From Babylonia areolata (Eukaryota > Mollusca > Gastropoda > Neogastropoda > Buccinidae), in contig NC_134878.1 in NCBI RefSeq assembly GCF_041734735.1, positions 19,806,702 through 19,870,701 on the forward strand: a DNA stretch of 64,000 nt. Reading direction: 5' to 3'. The position numbers and the translations under genes are program-made. Under the pieces are notes generated by a model that searched no databases, was not told the DNA's origin, and saw only the letters and a list, made by a program, of their open reading frames with translations. Positions 38,564 to 40,478 of this stretch are shown in pieces (position 1 is the first letter of the stretch; each line of letters begins with the position of its first letter).

Positions 38564-40478
38564 GTTTGGCGATGGCTACACCATCATCCTGAGAGTCGGG
38601 GGCCAGAACCCTGACCTGGACCCTGTGAAGGCCTTCATCACCAAGCTCTTCCCCAAGGCCCTGCTGCGAGAGCAGCACCACAACATGCTGCAGTACCAGC
38701 TGTCCTCCGACAGCCTCTCCCTGTCCCAGCTTTTCTCCGCCATGGAGGAGGCCAAGGGCCGCTTCCAGGTGGAGGACTACTCTGTCTCACAGACCACCCT
38801 CGATCAGGTGAATGGATGGAATGGAGGGGGCGGGGGGTGTTGGGTTGGGGGTATGGGGCGTGTGAGTGTGTTTAGGTGTGGGAGAGGTGTATTTAGAGGA
38901 CTACTCTGTCTCACAGACCACCCTCGATCAGGTGAATGGATGGAATGGAGGGGGCGGGGGGTGTTGGGTTGGGGGTATGGGGCGTGTGAGTGTGTTTAGG
39001 TGTGGGAGAGGTGTATTTAGAGGACTACTCTGTCTCACAGACCACCCTCGATCAGGTGAATGGATGGAATGGAGGGTGCGGGGGGTGTTGGGTTGGGGGT
39101 ATGGAGCGTGTGAGTGTGTTTAGGTGTGGGAGAGGTGTATTTAGAGGACTACTCTGTCTCACAGACCACCCTCGATCAGGTGAGCTGATAGGGGGTGAGA
39201 TGTAGGGTTTGGGGGTGGAGGTGGGTTTGGGTGTTAGAGAGCGTGGGGGGTAAGTGTATGTGGGTGAGTGAGTTTAAATGTTTGGGTGTGTGTGTGCGTG
39301 TGTGTGTGTGTGTAGGGGCAGACACAAAGGTGTGAGTGAAAGATTTGTGTGAGAGTGTGTGTGTGTGTGTTCTAACTCATCAGACTGAGAGTATGTTTAT
39401 GTGTGTATATGAGCCTTGGTGTGTCTGTCTGTATGTGTGTGTGCACATGTGGGCATTATGCATAAAGCTGTGTGTGTGTGTGCGAGTGTGCATGTGCATA
39501 TGTGTTCTTTTACCTGAGTCTGAGGTGGTGTTTATATGTGTGGAGAAAGAGAGAGAGAGATAAAGTATGGACATGCATGTTTCTCTGTAAATATATAGAC
39601 ATTCCATTTATTATCAGATTGTTGACCTTTCATATATTTCAATGATGCAGCTTTGTCATCAAAAGTACCTTGATCTTCTTTCCACAAGATAGCTTATTTG
39701 CTCAGCAGTGGGAAAAATAAAGGTTGATATAAAAATGGTCTGTTTCAGGTGTTTATAAATTTTGCCAAGATGCAGACAGACTTGCTGGATGATGAAATTG
39801 ATGACATTCCTGAGGAGCTGAGACCAGATGTCAGCGTCTCAGGTATGGAACACAGCAACTGATAACACTTACACTTTTATTTATACAGAGTTCAGTACCA
39901 AGGCGTCTTGAAGCTTCGGTTGCATGAAAATTATTTTCATTACATGTCATTCTTGACACGTTGTTGGCTGGTTCTGTGTAGAAGGAAAAATAGATGTAAT
40001 ATTTCAGCATTTGACTGTGCTGGTGATCTTTTTTTTTTTTTTTACATTAAAAGAGAATACTGGAAAATTGAAATGCAGTTGCAGCCCCGAGATTACAGTA
40101 AGTTTTTGTTTTTGTTTTATTGAATCATTATTGTTATTGGGTTTTTTTCATGTTGCAGATGCTCCCCGTTTCACCGAGGCAGAGGGCGGGGAGTCCGAGT
40201 TCGGCGAGGACAGTGTCAGCGTGGCGGGCAGCACAACAGAGCTGGTTCGAGTTCCCAGCCACCACAAACACAACCTGAAGAAGAAATTCTCGCAGCAGGA
40301 AATCACACACCACGGTGCTGCCACCGCTCCACAGGCCCCGCCCTCTGAAGCCGACGATGTCAGTATGTCCGGCAGTGCTTTTGGCAGCACCTCTCGACTG
40401 GTCCACTCCGACTCCAGGAACGGCAGACTGGGACCTGGTGGAGCGATGGGGGGCATCGCTGACGTGTCCATCGCGTAA
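746..40478 (+). CDS. ABCA1: ABCA1-type full ABC transporter, 3' part (28 exons; 5' half outside window)
   Basis: Membrane lipid exporter of the ABCA1/ABCA4/ABCA7 clade. Seen: 28 exons whose phases all match, about 1,416 codons, against roughly 2,200-2,300 residues for the whole family protein. Order: rest of NBD1 ([15 protein letters not shown], signature [10 protein letters not shown], Walker [14 protein letters not shown]-loop [14 protein letters not shown]), acidic linker, first TM helix of TMD2 (exon 9), extracellular loop with Cys and N-glycosylation sites (exons 10-14), TM bundle (exons 15-19), NBD2 ([36 protein letters not shown]), the [15 protein letters not shown] stretch typical of ABCA1, and a Ser/Gly-rich tail. 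Known for the family: ATP-driven phospholipid and sterol export at the plasma or endosomal membrane. Odd: one extra base in exon 15, a GC donor after exon 20, and tandem arrays at several splice sites. ABCA4 or ABCA7 orthology cannot be excluded; invertebrate genes often predate that split. Confidence 0.93.
1497..1634 (+). CDS. ABCA1: ABCA1-like exon 2
   Basis: Completes the LSGG signature ([16 protein letters not shown]) and holds Walker B plus D-loop ([16 protein letters not shown]). Acceptor CCACAG, donor GTGAGT. 138 nt, phase 1 to 1, so skipping would be in frame but would remove the NBD1 catalytic core. Confidence 0.95.
1732..1864 (+). mobile_element. SINE 3' fragment (tail type AAGGCCTGACTAAGC)
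   Basis: Matches the 3' part of the full SINE at 58651-59060: AAGGCCTGACTAAGC, CTGGTCAGGCATCTGC, ATGGATTTGTCCGAACG, GTGACGCCTCCTTGAG, with a (CTGAA)n end. It sits just upstream of the exon 3 acceptor. Confidence 0.8.
1896..2200 (+). CDS. ABCA1: ABCA1-like exon 3
   Basis: H-loop segment [19 protein letters not shown], then [20 protein letters not shown] and the start of the regulatory linker. The donor is placed after GTGGATGTGATG (GTAGTG), because this gives phase 0, matching exon 4. The same 12 exonic bases plus GTAGTG recur in a 37-bp intronic array, so later donors exist, but an in-frame stop at about 2270 makes only the first productive. Confidence 0.82.
2189..3081 (+). repeat. 37-bp minisatellite seeded on the exon 3 donor
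   Basis: About 24 tandem copies of a 37-bp unit. Each contains GTGGATGTGATG (the last 12 bases of exon 3) followed by GTAGTG, the donor. Units vary at single bases (TGTGCTT/TGAGCTT, GATGG/GATAG), two units are shortened, and one contains an inserted TTGTTTCTC. The copies are diverged, so this is not a simple assembly echo. Confidence 0.93.
3331..3428. repeat. (CG/CA)n microsatellite
   Basis: About 35 bp of alternating GC/CG purine-pyrimidine sequence grading into about 58 bp of pure CA. The GC part is a classic Z-DNA-forming type. Confidence 0.95.
3666..4110 (-). mobile_element. LINE 3' end, reversed, with (CTTGC)n tail
   Basis: On the minus strand a coding remnant reads [17 protein letters not shown] and then a stop at 4050-4052. 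This is the usual C-terminus of CR1/L2-like LINE ORF2 proteins. An AT-rich 3' UTR of about 350 bp follows, then AAATAAAATCCTTGCCTTGC, a simple-repeat tail. 5'-truncated; lies in intron 3. Confidence 0.7.
4214..4298 (+). CDS. ABCA1: ABCA1-like exon 4
   Basis: Short acidic linker exon ([19 protein letters not shown]...FLPG) after NBD1. Acceptor CAACAG, donor GTAATG; 85 nt, phase 0 to 1. No sequence conservation that I recognise, but phases fit both neighbours exactly. Its donor begins the next array. Confidence 0.85.
4299..6080 (+). repeat. 37-bp minisatellite seeded on the exon 4 donor
   Basis: About 48 copies of GTAATGTTCTGTGTGTCTGT + CATTGTCAGGATGTGTG. The first copy's GTAATG is the real donor. 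Each unit also has an acceptor-like CTGTCATTGTCAG eight bases before the next GTAATG. Units differ at C/T positions (GTCAG/GTTAG, TTCTG/TCCTG). Reading through the first unit meets TAA at once, so only the first donor is productive. Confidence 0.95.
6510..6564. repeat. (CA)n microsatellite
   Basis: Pure CA run of about 55 bp inside a 600-bp C/A-rich stretch (6150-6720) full of CACC and CATCACACC motifs, probably a decayed simple repeat. No other feature seen there. Confidence 0.95.
6761..6969 (+). CDS. ABCA1: ABCA1-like exon 5
   Basis: Regulatory domain 1 after NBD1: [33 protein letters not shown], ending [14 protein letters not shown], the family motif before the conserved VFLKV. Acceptor (TG)nTCCCAG, donor GTGGGT; 209 nt, phase 1 to 0. 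Confidence 0.95.
7899..8039. repeat. (CA)n microsatellite
   Basis: About 140 bp of CA with a few CCA/TCA interruptions, directly next to the LINE fragment at 8068. Confidence 0.93.
8068..8346 (+). mobile_element. LINE 3' fragment with (GATTCT)n tail
   Basis: Encodes [17 protein letters not shown], the C-terminal Cys-rich motif seen after the reverse transcriptase of many non-LTR elements (CxxC...VEDExxFLxxC). Followed by a short 3' UTR and a GATTCTGATTCT tail. 5'-truncated. In intron 5. Confidence 0.7.
8349..8473. repeat. (CA)n tract upstream of exon 6
   Basis: Interrupted CA repeat ending 50 bp before exon 6. It is complementary to the TG tract just after that exon (8651-8905). Confidence 0.9.
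8523..8604 (+). CDS. ABCA1: ABCA1-like exon 6
   Basis: [20 protein letters not shown]: the conserved VFLKV end of NBD1 followed by a highly acidic linker. Acceptor GTGACAG, donor GTAAGC; 82 nt, phase 0 to 1. Confidence 0.92.
8651..8905. repeat. (TG)n tract downstream of exon 6
   Basis: About 250 bp of TG-rich sequence with small interruptions, beginning 46 bp after the exon 6 donor. Confidence 0.9.
9092..9188. repeat. (CA)n microsatellite
   Basis: About 97 bp of nearly pure CA preceded by CAGA repeats, in intron 6. Confidence 0.95.
9694..9810 (+). CDS. ABCA1: ABCA1-like exon 7
   Basis: Linker exon: [19 protein letters not shown] and [18 protein letters not shown]. Basic, Ser-rich; RPVSRLS resembles a basophilic kinase site (inference). 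Acceptor TTCAG, donor GTAAGT; 117 nt, phase 1 to 1. Confidence 0.88.
10399..12692 (+). repeat. 42-45-bp minisatellite in intron 7, open in all three forward frames
   Basis: About 53 units in two blocks. Block 1 (to about 11470): AGAGTGTCTGTCATCCATGC / CATTCTCTTTCCCCTCGTAT / CCAC. Block 2: AAAGCCTCTGTCATCCATGC / CATTCTCTTTTCCACTCATA / TCCAC. Each block 1 unit ends in a pyrimidine tract plus ATCCACAG, like a 3' splice site; block 2 units have CCACAAAG instead. There is no stop in any plus frame for about 2.3 kb because the unit lacks TAA, TAG and TGA. Exon 7 and exon 8 join in phase without it, so I call it intronic. Confidence 0.92.
13368..13447 (+). mobile_element. SINE tail fragment
   Basis: GAATGACACCAGAAACAG and GGCAGCTCTCAGTCCACTTT match the tails at 20780-20935 and 30232-30450. 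Confidence 0.5.
13579..13967 (+). mobile_element. tRNA-derived SINE, family I, full length
   Basis: Head with A-box-like TAGCTGAGTGGTTAAAGC and B-box GGGTTCGAATC, body as in the 36346 copy, and a (GAA)n tail. Flanked by an imperfect target-site duplication: GAACGGTGTTGTT (13566-13578) and GAACAGTGTTGTT (13968-13980), one mismatch. Intron 7. Confidence 0.93.
14085..14500. repeat. polypyrimidine tract with (CT)n
   Basis: About 415 bp of nearly pure T/C on the plus strand (TTTCTTTC, TTGTTG, and CT x 24 at 14374-14420). Mirror-repeat polypyrimidine DNA of this kind can form triplex structure (general knowledge). Confidence 0.9.
14736..14899 (+). repeat. 54-bp tandem repeat, 3 copies
   Basis: Three copies of GGACAAAAGTGAGTGTTCAG... 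with starts at 14736, 14790 and 14844. Each contains AAAAGTGAGT, a good donor-like sequence, although no exon is evident here. Confidence 0.9.
15085..15225 (+). repeat. Dispersed repeat, copy 1
   Basis: CTGCCAAGTTTCTGTGTGAA, AACACTCCCCAGTGCCAAATATTTTAG and CAAAACAACACGGTGGAC are shared with 15964-16100. The sequence right of it reads CTCAAAGGGTTAA (to about 15298), like the end of a TTAA-targeting MITE, but the left end is not clear. Confidence 0.6.
15378..15541 (+). CDS. ABCA1: ABCA1-like exon 8
   Basis: End of linker and start of TMD2: [18 protein letters not shown] and [14 protein letters not shown], the conserved amphipathic stretch before the seventh TM helix. Acceptor TGTGCAG, donor GTGGGT; 164 nt, phase 1 to 0. 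Confidence 0.93.
15633..15935 (-). mobile_element. LINE ORF2 C-terminal fragment, reversed
   Basis: Minus-strand reading: [60 protein letters not shown] and [12 protein letters not shown], a C-terminal domain common in molluscan non-LTR elements (CxC...QTxEHLLQxCP). At least two in-frame stops (CGA to TGA type, CAA to TAA type) show it is dead. Intron 8. Confidence 0.82.
15964..16100 (+). repeat. Dispersed repeat, copy 2
   Basis: About 80% like 15085-15225 by eye; same orientation. It ends near GGTTAACC (16098-16106). Confidence 0.55.
16359..16462. repeat. Compound (CA)n(TA)n(TG)n + poly-C
   Basis: CA, then TA, then TG runs form a near-perfect self-complementary stretch (hairpin or cruciform potential), followed by a C run of about 26 (length may be unreliable in any assembly). 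Confidence 0.9.
16462..16632 (-). mobile_element. SINE family I internal fragment, reversed
   Basis: CATGTATGCAGCCA, GTGTGCATGCTGGGTATATT, CCATAACCCACC and GGATCTTTAAC match the complement of the family I body. Diverged. Confidence 0.7.
16697..16839 (+). CDS. ABCA1: ABCA1-like exon 9
   Basis: First membrane helix of TMD2 ([18 protein letters not shown]), then [20 protein letters not shown] and [10 protein letters not shown] at the start of the extracellular loop. Acceptor TTTCAG, donor GTAAGG; 143 nt, phase 0 to 2. Its last 41 bases and donor are the founding unit of the array that follows. Confidence 0.95.
16799..20506 (+). repeat. 71-bp array copying the exon 9 end and donor about 50 times
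   Basis: Unit: CCCAGCAAGGGTGACAGCAG / TCTCTACACCTTCTACAG (exonic) + GTAAGGTGTCACAGCGTCAT / GTCTCTCTATAAG (intronic). Most units keep CCAG|CAAGG...CTACAG|GTAAGG, which is an acceptor-like AG, 33 coding bases and a consensus donor. Variants: ATAAGTCCAG, ATGAGCCCAAC (loses the AG), GATAGCAG, and three late units with CTCTACACCTTCTACAGG doubled. Length about 3.7 kb. Confidence 0.97.
20515..20938 (+). mobile_element. tRNA-derived SINE, family II
   Basis: Head with GTGGCCTAGTAGTAAGGCGG and B-box GCGGGTTCGAATCCC, body GATAAACCGAGGTCC...AAAGAACCCACATCAAC, and tail GACTGAATGACACAGGAAAT...AGCTTGGTGCTATTCTAGTA. The body matches 34636 and 58651, but the tail is different. It starts immediately after the 71-bp array. 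Confidence 0.88.
21107..21142. repeat. (TG)n microsatellite
   Basis: Pure TG, about 36 bp; a second TG run of about 24 bp abuts the exon 10 acceptor (21299-21322). Confidence 0.95.
21326..21439 (+). CDS. ABCA1: ABCA1-like exon 10
   Basis: Extracellular loop 2: [32 protein letters not shown]. Acceptor (TG)nCAG, donor GTCAGG. 114 nt, phase 2 to 2, so skipping it would keep the frame. Confidence 0.92.
22086..22207 (+). CDS. ABCA1: ABCA1-like exon 11
   Basis: Extracellular loop 2: [23 protein letters not shown] glycosylation site, and the [13 protein letters not shown] cysteine cluster, in the position of the conserved disulfide cysteines of ABCA1/ABCA4. Acceptor TGCAG, donor GTATGT; 122 nt, phase 2 to 1. 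Confidence 0.94.
22296..22665 (+). repeat. Degenerate tandem repeat, about 45 bp, about 8 copies
   Basis: Units built on GACAGCCAAATATGGTAATATG + TTTGACACTTACAGCTT. Strongly diverged, so older than the other arrays. Each has ACTTACAGCTT, acceptor-like. Confidence 0.8.
23032..23117. repeat. (CT)n(CTAT)n facing (GATA)n
   Basis: CT x about 20, then CTAT repeats, then immediately GATAGATAGATAGATAGAG: an inverted tetranucleotide pair able to form a hairpin. Confidence 0.9.
23365..23485 (+). CDS. ABCA1: ABCA1-like exon 12
   Basis: [20 protein letters not shown] and [18 protein letters not shown], matching the GRNISDYLVKT region of ABCA1; NVT and NIS are glycosylation sequons. Acceptor ACCCAG, donor GTGGGT; 121 nt, phase 1 to 2. 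Confidence 0.94.
23555..23695. repeat. (TACAG/TGCAG)n degenerate microsatellite
   Basis: Runs of GTACAGTACAGCATAGCACA-type pentamers, each holding CAG. Intron 12. Confidence 0.9.
23787..23991 (+). CDS. ABCA1: ABCA1-like exon 13
   Basis: [19 protein letters not shown] (FGGFSLG motif of ABCA1), then [20 protein letters not shown] and the loop end AYTADNAK. The acceptor CTACCAAG gives the required phase 2; a rival AG two bases on would not. Donor GTACAG; 205 nt, phase 2 to 0. Confidence 0.9.
23973..24435 (+). repeat. 28-bp array copying the exon 13 end and donor
   Basis: About 17 units of GCTGATAATGCCAAGGTACA + GTTGTACT, some extended to 42 bp by a repeated CTGATAATGCA. Each keeps GCCAAG|GTACAG or GCCATG|GTACAG. 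Read-through in frame meets TGA within the first unit. Confidence 0.95.
25125..25560 (+). repeat. About 109-bp tandem repeat before exon 14, 4 copies
   Basis: GATGAAGGTGTTGTTGAATT recurs at about 25195, 25304, 25413 and 25518. Three of the four units have ATTTTCCTTTCACAG, an excellent acceptor-like sequence; the last reads TTTCACAAAG. Confidence 0.92.
25602..25768 (+). CDS. ABCA1: ABCA1-like exon 14
   Basis: [20 protein letters not shown] and [18 protein letters not shown], the WYNNKGWHA...NNAILR block of the family, then [18 protein letters not shown] is a sequon. Acceptor ACCCAG, donor GTAGGT; 167 nt, phase 0 to 2. Confidence 0.95.
26400..26520 (+). mobile_element. SINE-type 3' end
   Basis: GCACAAGATTCAGCGCTATATAAATATTATTATTG-type ending, the common GCGCTATATAAAT(ATT)n end of molluscan short retroelements. 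The 5' limit is uncertain. Confidence 0.5.
26795..26908 (+). mobile_element. LINE 3' end with (TTTGA)n tail
   Basis: GATTGCACAACTTAATTTCC, GGATTAATAAAGTGTTTTTG and ATTTGATTTAATTTGAT: AATAAA-like signal plus a simple tail, typical of CR1/L2-like elements. Confidence 0.6.
26984..27162 (+). CDS. ABCA1: ABCA1-like exon 15 (one extra base)
   Basis: Two membrane helices: [20 protein letters not shown] then, one frame on, [20 protein letters not shown] and [19 protein letters not shown]. The family reads FVPASFV; here CCAGGCCAGC stands where CCAGCCAGC is expected (27045-27054). The exon is 179 nt, one more than its neighbours' phases allow, and the shifted frame ends at a TGA within 30 bases. Host gene: sequence error, allele or true lesion. 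Acceptor TTGCAG, donor GTGAGA. Confidence 0.92.
27730..27845 (+). CDS. ABCA1: ABCA1-like exon 16
   Basis: Membrane helix [17 protein letters not shown], loop [13 protein letters not shown], and second helix LVALLFLYG; matches the SYVSSTNLPVL...LLLYGW of ABCA1. Acceptor GTACAG, donor GTGAGT; 116 nt, phase 0 to 2. Confidence 0.95.
27885..28390 (+). repeat. 18-21-bp tandem repeat
   Basis: About 25 units of GTTGTTGATGGTCTTCATG and GCTGTTTATGGTCTTCATG, starting 40 bp after the exon 16 donor but not including it. Confidence 0.93.
28735..28885 (+). CDS. ABCA1: ABCA1-like exon 17
   Basis: [20 protein letters not shown] (family WSITPLMYP), [14 protein letters not shown] and [16 protein letters not shown]. 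Acceptor CTCCAG, donor GTCAGT; 151 nt, phase 2 to 0. Confidence 0.95.
29221..29345 (+). mobile_element. SINE 3' fragment, plus orientation
   Basis: CTCAAGGCCTGACCAAGCGC...GTCTCATTGAGAAACTGACA, same tail type as 58930-59060. A reversed copy lies 200 bp on (29549-29681). Confidence 0.82.
29549..29681 (-). mobile_element. SINE 3' fragment, minus orientation
   Basis: Complement of the same tail (GCTACACCACATCTGCCAAG, CGCGCTTAGTCAGGCCTTGAG) with a (TATCAG)n end. Forms an inverted pair with 29221-29345. Confidence 0.82.
29984..30178 (+). mobile_element. SINE family I internal fragment
   Basis: TCTCCCAGGTCAACCTATGT, GTGCCTGAACCACCTTCATG and GGTTTATGGAAACAAGAACA match the body of 36346-36707; diverged and lacking both ends. 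Confidence 0.75.
30232..30450 (+). mobile_element. SINE tail fragment (family II tail)
   Basis: GACACAGGAAACGAATGTTG, AAAGGCAGCTCTCAGTCAGC and GTGTTATATTAGTATCCATG match 20780-20935. Confidence 0.65.
30385..30898 (+). repeat. Direct duplication carrying the exon 18 acceptor
   Basis: Two tandem copies, 30385-30649 and 30650-30898, both from CTTGGTCTCTGGTGACTGAG to GAGCTGAAGAGCATCAACGA + TATCCTGAAG. Each has a reversed SINE family I tail piece, the acceptor TGTCAG and the first 30 bases ([10 protein letters not shown]) of exon 18; only the second continues into the exon. Slightly diverged. Confidence 0.95.
30462..30582 (-). mobile_element. SINE family I 3' fragment, reversed (first of two)
   Basis: CTTCTTCTTCGTTCGTGGGC, GCAACTCTATCATATGTAC and ATGTAGGCAGCCATACTCCG; the second copy, made by the duplication, is at 30711-30829. 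Confidence 0.85.
30869..30992 (+). CDS. ABCA1: ABCA1-like exon 18
   Basis: [38 protein letters not shown]: the family INDILKxVFLIFPHFCLGRGL block. Acceptor GTGTCAG, donor GTCAGT; 124 nt, phase 0 to 1. Confidence 0.96.
31003..31275. repeat. (TG)n and related repeats
   Basis: TG-rich from 10 bp after the exon 18 donor for about 270 bp, ending in GAGAGAGAGA. Confidence 0.92.
31396..31525 (+). CDS. ABCA1: ABCA1-like exon 19
   Basis: [20 protein letters not shown] (family [11 protein letters not shown]), last membrane helix [17 protein letters not shown], then KFFVKWR. Acceptor CTTCAG, donor GTGGGT; 130 nt, phase 1 to 2. Confidence 0.95.
31949..32075 (+). CDS. ABCA1: ABCA1-like exon 20 (GC donor)
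   Basis: Cytosolic linker [20 protein letters not shown] and the NBD2 start MRLENLTK. Acceptor ATGCAG. The only phase-correct donor is AAG|GCAAGT, a GC-AG intron; no GT fits. 127 nt, phase 2 to 0. Confidence 0.92.
33084..33265 (+). CDS. ABCA1: ABCA1-like exon 21
   Basis: NBD2 Walker [21 protein letters not shown], preceded by the A-loop tyrosine ([20 protein letters not shown]) and followed by [16 protein letters not shown]. Acceptor TTGCAG, donor GTCAGT; 182 nt, phase 0 to 2. Confidence 0.97.
33288..33340. repeat. (TG)n microsatellite
   Basis: TG run about 20 bp after the exon 21 donor. Confidence 0.95.
33478..33768 (-). mobile_element. tRNA-derived SINE, other family, reversed
   Basis: Minus-strand head GGCACCATGGCAGAATCAGG with B-box GGTTCAAGTCCC, body GGTGTTAAATGCC-complement, ending GGATCTTTAACCTTTAACCC. 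Intron 21. Confidence 0.7.
34168..34262 (+). repeat. 30-bp tandem repeat, 3 copies
   Basis: GACTGTCATGGAAATGGTTG + ACACTGACTG repeated three times with one difference (CATGACTG). Confidence 0.95.
34340..34635 (+). repeat. Dispersed repeat, copy 1 (with 37195-37470)
   Basis: Shares GGTTTCTCCACTGCAATGGC, AATTCATTTACAGCTTCGTC, GGGCTAGTTGGCCTTTGTGG and CACTCTCCACTGTAATCAAA with 37195-37470. No coding or tRNA-like part seen. Confidence 0.75.
34636..35045 (+). mobile_element. tRNA-derived SINE, family II body with a different tail
   Basis: Head TAATGTTGGCCTAGTGGCTA with B-box CTGGTTTGAATCCC, body GATGAGATGATAAACTGAGG...AAAGAACCCATGGCAAC, tail GGGTGGCACTCTCAGTGTAG...AATACAATACAGTACAAT. The tail also occurs alone at 38326. 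Confidence 0.88.
35139..35280 (+). CDS. ABCA1: ABCA1-like exon 22
   Basis: NBD2 Q-loop: [20 protein letters not shown] then [17 protein letters not shown]. Acceptor TTTCAG, donor GTGAGT; 142 nt, phase 2 to 0. Confidence 0.97.
35767..35901 (+). CDS. ABCA1: ABCA1-like exon 23
   Basis: NBD2 signature [20 protein letters not shown] and the hydrophobic strand of Walker B (PPIIFL). Acceptor GACCAG, donor GTAGGA. 135 nt, phase 0 to 0. Confidence 0.97.
36346..36707 (+). mobile_element. tRNA-derived SINE, family I, full length with exact TSD
   Basis: A-box-like ATAGCCGAGTGGTTAAAGC, B-box GGGTTCGAATC, full body, (GAA)n tail. Perfect 13-bp target-site duplication GATTAACTTGTGA at 36333-36345 and 36708-36720. 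The intact TSD implies a fairly recent insertion in intron 23. Confidence 0.96.
36766..36920. repeat. (TG)n tract upstream of exon 24
   Basis: About 155 bp of TG broken by GAATG, running straight into the acceptor (TGCAG). Complementary to the CA tract after the exon. Confidence 0.95.
36922..37025 (+). CDS. ABCA1: ABCA1-like exon 24
   Basis: Walker B glutamate and D-loop [18 protein letters not shown], then [13 protein letters not shown] with the H-loop histidine. Donor GTACAC. 104 nt, phase 0 to 2; loss would break the frame. Confidence 0.97.
37029..37122. repeat. (CA)n tract downstream of exon 24
   Basis: About 94 bp of nearly pure CA starting 4 bp after the exon 24 donor. Confidence 0.95.
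37195..37470 (+). repeat. Dispersed repeat, copy 2 (with 34340-34635)
   Basis: Same orientation and similar length as copy 1; see shared blocks there. Confidence 0.75.
37878..37970 (+). CDS. ABCA1: ABCA1-like exon 25
   Basis: [20 protein letters not shown] and [11 protein letters not shown], the end of NBD2. Acceptor TGTGCAG, donor GTCAGC; 93 nt, phase 2 to 2. Confidence 0.97.
38326..38488 (+). mobile_element. SINE 3' fragment (same tail as 34636)
   Basis: GGGTGGTGCTCTCAGTATAG, GAGCAGCCAGAATTTCACTC and AATACAATACAATG. Confidence 0.8.
38496..38560. repeat. (TG)n abutting the exon 26 acceptor
   Basis: About 65 bp of TG, ending in CAG at the exon start; no pyrimidine-only tract is present. 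Confidence 0.95.
38564..38807 (+). CDS. ABCA1: ABCA1-like exon 26
   Basis: [40 protein letters not shown] and [13 protein letters not shown], nearly identical to the ABCA1 regulatory domain 2. Donor GTGAAT; 244 nt, phase 2 to 0. Confidence 0.97.
38772..39190 (+). repeat. 124-bp array copying the exon 26 end and donor, 4 copies
   Basis: GAGGACTACTCTGTCTCACA + GACCACCCTCGATCAG + GTGA at 38772, 38896, 39020 and 39144: exact 124-bp period. The copies are nearly identical, so it is recent. Copies 2-4 lie in intron 26 and keep CTCACAG and CAG|GTGA. Confidence 0.97.
39749..39842 (+). CDS. ABCA1: ABCA1-like exon 27
   Basis: [20 protein letters not shown] (family VFVNFAKDQ) and [11 protein letters not shown]. 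Acceptor TTTCAG, donor GTATGG; 94 nt, phase 0 to 1. Confidence 0.94.
40159..40478 (+). CDS. ABCA1: ABCA1-like last exon 28
   Basis: C-terminal tail of about 106 residues, Ser/Gly/His rich: [39 protein letters not shown], ending GIADVSIA then TAA. Longer than the short ABCA1 tail and not alignable by eye. The last residues S-I-A are at most a weak PDZ-ligand candidate. Acceptor TTGCAG. Confidence 0.93.

Noticed and set aside
38382-39205. Long plus frames extending exon 26 into the intron
   Set aside because: Due to the stop-poor 124-bp repeat; exon 26 joins exon 27 in phase at the first GTGAAT and the family continues VFINFAK there.
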